A DNA stretch of 64,000 nucleotides from contig CANNZV010002596.1 in NCBI GenBank assembly GCA_947561585.1, positions 1 to 64,000 of the forward strand, written 5' to 3'. Below, piece by piece: positions 11,546-23,000 of this stretch (within the stretch, counting starts at the first letter, position 1; every line of letters begins with the position of its first letter). This DNA comes from Caprella mutica (Eukaryota; Arthropoda; Malacostraca; Amphipoda; Caprellidae). Both the position numbers and the translations under genes were made by a program. The notes below the pieces were generated by a model that made no database searches, was not told the DNA's origin, and was given only the letters and a program-made list of their open reading frames with translations.

Positions 11546-11974
11546 GGGTGTAGGTCTTAAGCCCCCCCGGTTATGAGCCCCCCTAGGTCATAACCCCCCC
11601 CCCAGTCAAGAGCCCCCCCCCCGGTCATGAGCCTCCCCGGTCACGAGCCCCCCCTGTTTTTAAATCCTTATTTACCTATATTATTTAATCCTTATTGACA
11701 ATTTTGTAGTTCATTACTGATTAGACATAAAATATATGTATATCGTGGGGCGTGCCGTCCCCCGAACCCCCCTGCCAGATCATTAAACAATCATGAAGTG
11801 TGCAGTACAACAAACTAGCGGATACAACAAACTACATTAGCAACTCTCAGTTATTTCTATCTAAGTAGTTCTTCATTTGTTTAACTAGGTAAATAAAGAT
11901 TAAAAAACAGGGAATGGGAGCTCGTGACCGGAGAGGCTTATGACCGAGGGGGGGGGGGCTCTTGACCGTATCCC
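11546..11974. mobile_element. GGTCATGAGCCCCCC motif-array element, copy 1
   Basis: The left end GGGTGTAGGTCTTAAGCCCC is followed by repeats of GGTCATGAGCCCCCC. The right end carries the reverse complements (GGGGCTCTTGACCGTATCCC). A perfect 8-bp direct repeat, GTTTATCT, flanks it (11538-11545 and 11975-11982). The interior matches the larger copy at 41197-42142 (TTTTTAAATCCTTATTTACC, CAACAAACTAGCGGATACAA). There is no coding capacity. End sequence and duplication size put it with the other motif-array elements. Confidence 0.85.
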
Positions 11975-11982
11975 GTTTATCT

Positions 11983-12195
11983 AGGGTCAAATCGGTAAAT
12001 TGCGGCACACTAACAAAATGCGGCCTCTAACAACAGAAACATCATAGCTTCAAAACACATGTTAAAAACTTAAATTTGATAAATTATAGCATGCACTACG
12101 CTTCTCTTGATAGCTATGCCATTGTAATAAAATTTCGGTTCAGAATGTTTTACAGACTATCTTGAGAGGGCCGCAATTTACCAGCGTGACCCTAG
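11983..12195. mobile_element. Small inverted-repeat element (AGGGTCA..AAATTGCGGC), copy 1
   Basis: A 213-bp element. The left end AGGGTCAAATCGGTAAATTG is matched in inverted form by GCCGCAATTTACCAGCGTGA with CCTAG at the right. Two relatives lie at 12267-12500 and 29232-29440. It is non-coding. Confidence 0.7.
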
Positions 12196-12266
12196 GTAGG
12201 TAAGTAGGTAGTTATGCAGCTAATTAATTTCCTATAGCACAGTGATACCTAACAAGGGGTGACTGA

Positions 12267-12500
12267 CTAGGGTCAAGTAAGAAATTGCGGCACTTTGACT
12301 AACTGCGGTGTCTTATCGTAGAAAAATTAATAACCATCAAGGCTTCAAAGCACTCTTGAAATAAATGAAATCTAGCACAAATTGAGCTTATCAAGATATT
12401 AAGAAATTCAATCTAAATTACTTTCAGAAGGATTTTGAGAGTTTCTTAATAGGGCTGCAATTTGAAATTATAGGACCGCAATTTACCTGTTTGACCCTAG
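12267..12500. mobile_element. Small inverted-repeat element (AGGGTCA family), copy 2
   Basis: Left CTAGGGTCAAGTAAGAAATT, right AATTTACCTGTTTGACCCTA. The interior carries GAGAGTTTCTTAATAGGGC, like the GACTATCTTGAGAGGGCCGC of copy 1. It is non-coding. Confidence 0.65.
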
Positions 12501-12703
12501 GTAGGTACTCCTTAGTTTTATTATTCTAATTATGCTTGTTTTTAAAACTATTTCCTCTCTTTCGAGACTATTATACCTTGACACAGTATATAGAATAACA
12601 AAAACCTCTAACTATAAAGGTTCTTGATCACACACAAGCAGATAACCTAACTCAACCAATTACGTTTCAACACTGGGGTCGGAGAGAGAGGGAAGGGTTG
12701 GCT

Positions 12704-12774
12704 GGGGTACGGTCATAAGCCCCCCCCCCCCCCCGAACTTAAGCATCCCTCCGGTCATGAGCCCCCCTACACCC
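12704..12774. mobile_element. 71-bp minimal element of the GAGCCCCCC family
   Basis: The left end GGGGTACGGTCATAAGCCCC and right end GGTCATGAGCCCCCCTACAC (then CC) match the two ends of the larger family members, with almost nothing between them but a C run. Flanks are GGGTTGGCT and GTGTTGGCC, a 9-bp direct repeat with two mismatches. It looks like an extreme deletion derivative that may still have moved. Confidence 0.6.
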
Positions 12775-13021
12775 GTGTTGGCCACTCTAATTTAAACACG
12801 GATATAATTAACTAATAATATTTCTAATGAGTGCACCTTATTATATTTTAGATACCCATAAATAGTAATATACATCATTCTAACTCTGATGGTATTTAAC
12901 TCTGTTGTTCCAATCATAAAATATTTCATATTCGTTTACCCTCGCACAGGATCCAAAAAATAACATCCTTTTATGTTCGCATTAAGTTCCATGAGGAACT
13001 TATTATATTATATACAATTCG

Positions 13022-13279
13022 AACATTCGCTCAGCATCCTTTTGGGATGTGGGATCTGAAGCGGAGGTGCGGTACTCCAACGTAGTTCCCGGGGATATTG
13101 TCATGTTGCCTGGGTCCTTGAAGCGCCCTATTCATATATACAGTATGGGCCACAAAAATGTTTCCGCTTTTTCAAATACTTATACTAAATCGTTAGCCAA
13201 TGGACGTAAAAATTGTATCTTGGTCTCTTTTTCTCCGCCTCATATTGTACTATTAACAGGTAAAACAATTTTAAACTGA
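13022..13279 (+). pseudogene. Possible P5B-type ATPase fragment
   Basis: One open frame contains NVVPGDIVMLPGS and, 41 residues later, VLLTGKTILN. In P5B (ATP13A-type) ATPases the actuator-domain motif VPGD.(I/V).(I/L)P is followed within about 20 residues by D(A/T).LLTG..(I/V).NES. Here both occur in the right order, but the spacer is too long and the conserved ESxLTGES that should follow is absent: the frame stops right after ILN. The extra stretch could be an unspliced intron or an insertion. It lies on the strand opposite the lectin gene, just downstream of its stop codon. This is a motif-level call only. Confidence 0.35.
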
Positions 13280-13875
13280 TAGACATAGTTTAAGAACAGG
13301 TAAGCAAAGAGTGAGGGTGATTATTTTTGTCATTGCTTGAAGGTTATTCTTTGAGTAAACTCTAAAATTTTACTTACTAAAAGACATTGAATAAAAGGAA
13401 GAAAAATTATAATGGTAGGCATTATAATACAGAGTGCTTACACTTCTTCCTTGTAAACAAATTTGGAAAATAAACAACTTCAGCAACATTTTGATCTCAT
13501 TGAAGTTTTCACTCTGAATATTAGTTCTTCGCTTGTTCATGTTCCATGCATAGTTTACGGAGCATTAATGATTACATTATCACGCATTTAATAGCAATGA
13601 TATACTTAAAAAAACAATTATCTTTGTAAATATTCAAAGCAAGCAAACTAATCTAAGTAGGGTTATTTTTAATGGTGACTTCGCATATATCTTGCATATT
13701 TTTAATATAAACTATAGTTATATTTCTGTACTCTGACTGAAAACTAAAGACAAATTCAAAATATATATCATAGTTGATGAATAATTATGAATATTTAAAC
13801 TCTCTTTAGTACTACTTAAATATAACATTAATTTTTTTTATATAGTTAATAATTATGATTCTTTTTAATTTTTGA

Positions 13876-14090
13876 TTAATCGTAATATTGATGGTTTTGA
13901 CAGATGCAAGGTCGTTTTGCAGTGTTAGGGAGATCGTCAAGCTTCTTATGGTATATCACAAATTCATCCAGTTGTTGATTACGCACAGGCTCATTTTCCT
14001 TCAAAATCGAAGGATCAAGTACACTACCGTCTCCCCAAATGAAGGTATTGGTATCCCTGTCAAACCCAAGATCAACTCTTTGATAGTGAT
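13876..14090 (-). CDS. Lectin gene exon 5 (second half of lectin-like domain, stop)
   Basis: 215 nt, acceptor CTTTTTGCAG at 14091-14100, TAA at 13878-13876. It encodes HYQRVDLGFDRDTNTF, IWGDGSVLDPS, NEPVRNQQLDEF and RPCICQ before the stop. W-x-DGS and NEP are hallmark elements of the lectin-like fold. The paralogous exon at 61418-61614 keeps the same reading frame and stop position with many synonymous or mild changes, good evidence of coding selection. Confidence 0.85.
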
Positions 14091-17000
14091 CTGCAAAAAG
14101 AAAAAATGGATGCATGATGTTTGAAGATAAGTATTTCATTTCATTAATTTGAAACTTCATAGTTCAAAATTAATGCTCTACTAAAAAAGATGCTGAATGA
14201 ACCGCACATCTGAAATTAGACACGTTAAGGACAAAACATCTACGATGACATATTCACTTTCCAGTGCTTGATTTTTATCGTTAGTTGGAAGGATCAATAA
14301 ATTGTGAATGAAGAATCTTTATTAAATATATTTTTTCGTTACAATTTTTTTTTTCATATTTAACCCCTTAAATAATCAAATGGTTGACAAAAAAGGTTAA
14401 GACCTATAGATGGAAAACTTTCTTTTCAAACATTTCAGAATGCAAGAAATATTACAAACTTAAAAACATGAGCTTTAATTACAACTTAAAATTTCCAGAG
14501 AGTATGATTTTGCATCGTATCTCGTGAAATAATGGGAATATATGGGTTAATTACAATTTTGGTTTGTTACAAGTTAAATAACAAATTTAATAAAACATAT
14601 TTTAGTACGAATTTTTCTCATATTTTGATATTTTTGAATATTATAAATGCAGTGCATGCTTTTTTAATCAGTGGGAACTGGAAACAATGAAACGACACAA
14701 AAACAAATTCAATTTTCAAAGTTACCAAATAAAGTGTTCTTTGAAAGAAATTTTTTAATATAGGAATAAAATAATTACTTCTTCAGTTTCTAATCCTGAA
14801 TGTTGCGACAATGTTAGATTTTTATTAACAAAAATACTGAATATTGAGGGGAGTTTCTCACATTTTTACTTTTTTTCTCCTTTTGAAGAGCGAGATGCTT
14901 GATTTTTTCAAACTTGATTATAAAAATAGACATTTTTTTACTTGAGACATTTTTTTCATCCGGGTCTAACCCTCGAACTTGTACAATCTCTTCAAATATA
15001 TCTACACTACAGAGAACTCATAACAGTGGTTCATTTTACCCACTAAACCTTCTACCCATACTATTCTTTGTATTTTGAAAGGTTTGAAAAGTTTTACATC
15101 TATAGCTTTTAACCTTTTTGTCAACCATTTGATTATTTAAGGGGCTAAATGTGAAAGAAAATGATTTTAAAAAGAAATAAATTTAGTATACTTCAACATT
15201 TAATTCTGAATCTACTGTCAATATTAATTTTTATACTTCTCCAAACACAATTTCGGACTATACGATTATTTTAACCTAATACTAAATTATTAGGTTAAAA
15301 TAATAATATACTTCTTATTAAATTCAATTCATGAAAGGTTAAATTTACAAGCGCATTAAAAATCATCCAATACAAAACTAACATATATATATATATATAT
15401 ATTCTTTACTTAACATAACATATAGTCTTATAACTCTTTAATGTCTATCTAATGAAATGTTGTTCTGTTACCACAAATTTTTTTTTCTTTAAATCAGTTA
15501 ATAGTAAATGTTATACCTTCTATAAATGAAATCCAATATTATGCTGTGGAATCTTCCGTGGTGGAATTTTCTGGCGGTGGAATATTTTGTGGTGGAACTT
15601 ACCTGGTGGAACTTTCCGTGGTGGAATTTTCCGCGGGGGAATTTACTCAGTTAATTATTGAGTTGAGAATAAACTACCTTCTCAAATATCTTACTTAAGA
15701 TATGAAGTATTGATATAGGTCTGTAATTAGCACATTGGGCAGGATCACCACTCTTGTAAATGTACTCCTGTTTCTTTAAATATTGTGGGAAACACTACTA
15801 GATAAAGACGTATTTAAAATATGACATAAAACAGGAGATATCACGGGAGATATAAACCTGACAACTTTAGCTGAATAGAAGTTTAAACAAGAAGATTTAT
15901 TTTTTAAATAAAATATCAAGTTATCAAATTAATTACAGACAGGTGTTATTTCTCGACTTCTCCCGATAACATTGTCAAATTACACAAACAAAATAAATTT
16001 CAATAAAACTTGAACTTTAAAACCATAATATTATGGTCAATCAATATAATTCAGAAATTGGAGAGAAGTTGGAGAACAGATTCATATTTAAGTTTCAAGT
16101 CATTTATATAAATAGGAAATCTCTTTTCTTTTTAGTAATTTCAGTTAGAACAGTTTTACACTATTAAACCGTGTTTACATTATCAGTCAGCACCTAGGTA
16201 TTTCCCTAGACTCCTAGAGATTCACCACAAAGGCTATAATTTCATCATGAAACGATGTTTTGGCACTGAAATTGAAAAATGGACAGTGTTGGTCCGAATC
16301 ACCACACTTTCGTATAGTGGCACTTTTTCCAGCAATAGGTAGAGAAGGGTGTACGAGGCTCCGCAGCGACCTAGCAGCATGACTTCTTTCCCGTTCTCTC
16401 TTTTTTTTGGGGGGCACCCACCTTCTCTTTTCACAGCTTGACCCACACTGAGAGCATAAGGATGGATAGCCCATTCGAAACGGTATCCGGTAAATTCATC
16501 GCGGTAAATTCATCGCCGGTAAATTCATCGCATGGTAAATTCATCGCATAGTAAGTTCACCGCATAGTAAGTTCACCGCGTGGTAAATTCATCGCATGGT
16601 ACATTATGAAATTAAATTGATAAACTTAAATAAACTCTTTGCAAATTATTAAACTGACCTTACTTTCTTTTTCGCTGGATTAGGGTAACTTGTTTGTACG
16701 AATCTGTGCTGTTAGTTTATTTTAAATGCATGGATTTTAGTAATAGAATGTCAGATAATTTTCGCATGTATATCATTCAATTAATATTTAATTGAAAATA
16801 TTTAATATGTGAGTATACTTGCATTAATATATTATTTTATAGTTATGCATATTTTTCTTTAATTCAAATTTATAATATTTCTCAAATTACGTATTTGGGT
16901 AGCTACTCATAGTTTGAAGAACAACATAACTGTAAATGCTACACCTCTTTGAAAATATGATCAGCAAAGCATAATTGCCTCAGTAAATGGGAACCAGGTA

Positions 17001-20000
17001 TTCTAATTATTTAAGAGGTATTAATTACAATTTTTCTTTTTAAAAGTAATTTAAATATATTTTTTGTGAAGTTGTAACGATAGAATTTAATCTTAATATT
17101 AACGGTATGCTTTAGCAACATATCCATAAATTATTTCGTTGAACGACAATTGGGCCACGACAATTGGACCCCGGACAATTAGGCCCCACGACAATTGGAC
17201 CCCGGACAGTTGGGCCTACGTCAATTGGGCCCAAGGACCAATATATTATTTGCCCATTTTTTCAAAGTCTACAGTTTCAACTTAATTAAAGACCATTGCT
17301 ACCGTAATAACTAGGGATGTGACAATATGCGTTTGGTATAAAACTATTTAGTCTTGAGCATAATTAAAATATAGAATATTCCAAATATGAAAAACAAAAC
17401 ATTCTTGTTTTGAATATCTTTTATTGAATATATTCATTTCATGAATAAATGGTTTTATTCTTTTAAATTACTAAATTTTTTACTCGTAGATAGGTCATGT
17501 AAGCAACTTATTTCCTAGTTACAGTACCTCTATAGTGAACACCTGTATAGTGAATGAGTTAGGAAGTAGACCATAGAAAATAAGAATGTGGGTATCTAAA
17601 GAAGGCCGTGGCCCTTCAAGACGTGCTGAAATTATTGGGACATACAAGTCGAATTAAAGTTAATGTAAATTTGTTGAAACCTGTTCACTGTTCAATATAG
17701 AAGAGTTTCATAAATTAGTATAACAAAAAATATTTTCACAATCTCATTTTATCCCTACAACTCTTAAATTTTTCTTAGTTCAATGTCACAAAAAAATAGA
17801 TCAACATGACATGATTCAAGTTAATACGACTTATTAAAATATATCTTACACCGAAACATGAGATTAGTATACAAATGTGATTAAAGAGGCAGCTTACTAT
17901 TATATACCTTATCAAGTATATCAAACAAATTTAAAAATTACAATTTTTTAGAGAATATAGAACATATTTCAAATATAATATTGTCACTACCCTAATAATA
18001 ACAAAGTAACACTTCTTTATTGTGTCTTCAGCCCAATTTTTTCTGGGTTCAATTGTTTTGGAGCCCAATTGTCGTTGACCCAATTGTCGTGAGCCCTATT
18101 TTCCTGGGGCTCAATTGTCCTAGGCCCAATTGTCGGTGTACCATATTATTTGTAACGTTTCAATATCTTTATAAATAAAGGATCTTTTATTTACCTCTCT
18201 ATTATTTGTATTATCTACCTTCCTGATATATGTCATCGATGATTTATTATGCAATGAATTTTCTGCGATGAAATTACCATGCGATGATTTTACCATGCGA
18301 TGAATTTACCACGCGATGAATTTACCATGCAATGAATTTAAACTGATCCCTTCGAAACGGAGCCGTTCCGTTATCACATCAGTGTTATTTCAAAAGCGAG
18401 GGCGAGTACACGCGCATGGTGCTAGGACAATTCGTCCCCGGAAAATTCGTCGCTGGACAATTCGTACTGAGCTGGTTATTATCGCAAATATAAAAAAAAA
18501 TTCAAATTTAAACAAAAAGATATTATTTCAAATGTTCATGTAGAAAGTATAGAAAAACGAATGATTAACTTACACTGTTACATTATAGCAAATAAAATGT
18601 TAAAAATTCATGTATAAAATCACTGAAACAAGACAAATAAGTAACGCAATGTTAACCGTTAATTTCTTTTTGTTGGCAGTATAAACAATTGATTCATTAT
18701 TGCAATGTAAATTTTAAAACAAAGAAATACAAATAAATTATGTTAAAAATTTGCAAACTCTAGACAACAATGCTTCAGATTTCAGATATGAAAATAAACA
18801 AAATTTAGTAAAAATTTTATATTGTGAATAACGGCCTTCAAAAATATATTTTATTATTTGCATCGTAATAGCTGATCTCTTTTAAAATATGTTTATTTTC
18901 ATCCTGTATTTTCTTTTATAATGGATTTTGGCACTTTAAGAATGTTTTTGAAATTTAGCATTAGCTTTATTTTCTTCTCTATTTAAATTTAAAGCATCAA
19001 TTGAAACCCACAAGTTTGGATTAATTAAACTTAGTGAACCATTCAATGACGAGTAGAATGATAGTACTATACTTATCAATAAAAATATCATTATATATAT
19101 GTAATAATTTTATTTGTGATTATCAATATAATATAAGGTAAAAGTGCACTATATCATCCACTTATTGTGTTGAAAAAAATTAGCTTCCTTTAAATGAATG
19201 CACAACCACCAATTATATTTTAAATTATGTCTCCTTCATTTTAAAATAGGCGACGAATTGTCCAGGCAACGAAACGTCCGGACACCCACGCGCATATGTC
19301 GTTCTCAGAGCTGACAAGAGGTAACCACAGTTTATAGAATAGGGTAGTTAGGACAAGTCTACGGGTACAAATTCGAGTCAAATAGCCTGGACCCAGTGAC
19401 AGTTGCCAAGTATTGTTTTTGTTGCGCGATGCCATAGCTAATAAATCAAAATAGCATACTTGAACAAATTAAATTATTTGGTTAATTCGATTATTTTCTT
19501 TTCATAATGAGGATTTTAATTACCATTATAGATTATTTAAGTGAAATCCAGTTACTTGAGCACTCTGATAATATAATAAACTCTTATTTAAACATTTTTC
19601 GTTAGTAGCTTACAGCACCATAATCAATTTTTAAGAAGCAATTTTAGCTTATTGAGCCTGATACTAGATTACTATGCATGTAAAAAGTTATATTCATAAA
19701 TGCAAGCTAAAAATATTATTATTTAAATTCATACGGATAGCCTATATAATTAGGTTTTATTTTTGAAGGATAGTAATTATATTCACAGATTTTATTGGAT
19801 GGAGCATTTATACCCCGGATATTATTATGATTTAACTTTCACCATTAAATTAATGATAAATATATATAATCCACATTTAGAGCTTATCACAGGTTACCAC
19901 AGACTAGTACAAATCAACAAAACTGACATTTACAAATAATCTGATATTTGTCCATTACTATTTTATGCTAAATTTTTACATTCTTTAAAGTATTAGGAAC

Positions 20001-23000
20001 AATCATTTAAAAAAAGAACTGAATCATAAACACAATATAATCATTCAATAGTATTATAGTTCATTTAAGATTTGAAAAAATAAACTATAAAATAACAATG
20101 ACAAACAATAGCACAAAAATCTCGAATTTTAGAATTTAAGTAGTAGGTTTAAGTCTCCCCTGTAAACATCGTATATAGATTCGATTGCTGGGATATTGAA
20201 TCGACAGACCTTTGTTTATAGGGTTTCCTTTGGCTACCTAGAACAAATATTCAACAGGAAAATAAGTGAATTAAACACAAGGGACTGGAAGAAGCAGTCA
20301 GAAAAGAAAGTGGCTCAATGAACAAAGTCACCTACCACTTTCAGTGACATTGCTCATGGATGAAGAAAAGCTACTCCGTGAACGCAGTCACTTACCAAGG
20401 AAAGTAACTCAAACAGACACAAGCACCTGTGGCTGCAGTCACGGATGAAAGAGGAAAATGAAGTCTGAATCATTTAGAGGTCATTGACAGACATAATTCG
20501 GTAAACGGAAAACTGCCAGGCGGAAAACTGCCGAAGCGGAAAACTGCCAGGCGGAAAACTGCCAAGCGGAAAACTGCCAAGCGGAAAACTGCCAGTCACT
20601 TATTGGCTATTTATTTATTTTTTGACTTTTGATAAACACATTCTAAGAACATTATAATTCATAAAAAACAGCGTTAGCCATTCGTCAAGTGATTAAAGAG
20701 ACATTTATTTTTTACAACTAAAATATATAAATTATTGGATTACTAATTATTCAATGGAAAATAGTATTTCAACAAAGCTACTTTATTTAACACACAGTAA
20801 AACAAATTTAGTGCACACAAAGAAATTATGATTACCATTTTTAACTTATTTGTTAAGTTACGTACATTTTAAAAACATGTATTTATTTATATATCTACAT
20901 ATATAGGATTTTATATGTTTACAAGATTTATAATTTATATCTTGTATAATATATATTAAGTGTATGTTACATCACTTATAAGTATGTTCAATATTTATTA
21001 CATTTACAATTTTATTCTCAATAGCATTAACACCTTCATTTTTACAATTTTCATTTATATGTAAAAGTATTATTAATTTATAAGTAATCAAATTCGATCG
21101 ATTTAAATTGTCAGAGGATTAAGTTCGTAGTATCAGTTTAATAATCATAGATGTTGTGTTGCAAATTCTAAATATTTCACAAACATCGATCGAATTTGTT
21201 TTATAATGAGTACAAGCCAATATTAAGCATAAAGCTTGTTCAATTATCAAATTATAAACAAAAATGAAATGATTAGACACTAAACCCGTTATGAAATGAT
21301 AATGTACTCTGTCCCTAATACAATCGTTTCTTTGTTTCTTCTTCTTTTTGTATTTTCTAAGAAAGGTTTAATTTTTGAATTTATATCATGTATTTGATAT
21401 TTTTACTGTAATATTTATATAATAATATGTTTTATGTATTTTTCTAATAAAGAAAATCTATTTTTCTGTTTTGTATACTAAGTAAAAATGAATGTTCCCA
21501 CAACTCCTTTTAATTAAGAGCAAACGTCGTTTTTTTATAAATCAAAATTTTATTACTGACTAAAGTCATTAAATTCAGTGAGTGACTGGCAGTTTTCCGC
21601 CTGGCAGTTTTCCGCCTGGCAGTTTTCCGCTTCGGCAGTTTTCCGCCTGGCTGTTTTCCGGACACCCATAATTCATTCCACACATAAATAACTTGAATAA
21701 TAACAGTATTTTTTATGAGAATGAAAAACAAATGAAACTACTAAGTCGCTATATAAATTAAATTGTATCCATTTTAATAGATCCATCCATTATAATGGAT
21801 ACAATTTCAAAATTTATAGATTTAAGCATAAGTTTTCAGATGCAAAGTGAGTCGTCCAGTGATCCAGAAACCACATTAATAATAATAAAAAAAATTCATT
21901 GAAGTAGAATAGTTTTGATTGTTAACTCTATTCAATCAAAATGAAAAATTAAAACTATACCGCTTATATGAATATAATTTCAAATGGTCATTGAAAACCT
22001 GATGGACAAATTTAATTATTAGTTTTTTTCATTAATTTATTCTTTTCATTTACATGTCTAAGCTTCTGATTCCATGTTCTAAGACATTGAACTTACTAAA
22101 TATTTGTTCATTTGATCATAGCATAGCTGAGGGAGCATACAATATTAATTGTATATCAATTCTGATAGTAATTTAGAAAATTCTGTATAATAGCAGTTCT
22201 TATTTAAGAAAAAACGAAAAGAAATTCATTAATAGAGGATATAAATGATGGGCACAGCAATATTTTAATCCCTAGGATGAATCTATATTTTGTATGTATT
22301 CTTGGAAGAATATAAACAAATGTAGATTCAGATCCTGGGAGATTAAAATACTGCTGCATGTGTTTCATGATCAGTCAATTTTGATTTGAGATTCTTGCTG
22401 TGATATTTTTCCATTTTCATAAAAATTTATTCTGTAAAGTAGCTGCAAGTATTTTCAGAAGATATGGAATGGAAGAAGCCTCCAACTGGTGTTGCTGGTG
22501 ACCGTGAATAGGTCACTTCAGGCAGCTTTAACTTCCCTTTCTAGAAAGCCCATTTCCTTTGATTCTAGTTAAGGTGAAGGCACTGCGGGCAGCCCTAACT
22601 TCATTTTATAGAGAGCCCATTACCTCTGATTCTAGTTCAAGCAAGGGGTCCTATGAAATTTTTCATAAAATATTAATTACAGTTAGGGTTTAACATCCAC
22701 AAATTGTTAGCTTCAAATATTTATAAAAAAGACTACATAAAAAGTCTATAAAAAAGACTAATAAGAAGCAATAAAGGAATTCATAAATTGTTTCACCAAC
22801 CAAGAGTCAGTGCATTCAAAGCAATAATGAGATGAAGTTATATGGTTATATACTTACGTTGTTCAGAACATGAATCATATGGTCATTTTCTTCTTGCGTT
22901 GCTTCAAAATTTCCAGTGGGAGAGGTAGCAACCAGCCTTCTCAGATGAAATTTAGTCAGAATCAAATAATTTTCTGAATTTAGACTTACTGAATAGAGTT

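Noticed and set aside
16488..16608. Short repeated GGTAAATTCATCGC units as an operator array or origin iterons
   Set aside because: The same units occur inverted at the other end of a segment with target duplications, so they are transposon ends.
21510..21731. 73-codon minus frame rich in KTARRKTARR as a basic nuclear protein
   Set aside because: The basic run is the translation of the GGCGGAAAACTGCC array at the end of a mobile element.
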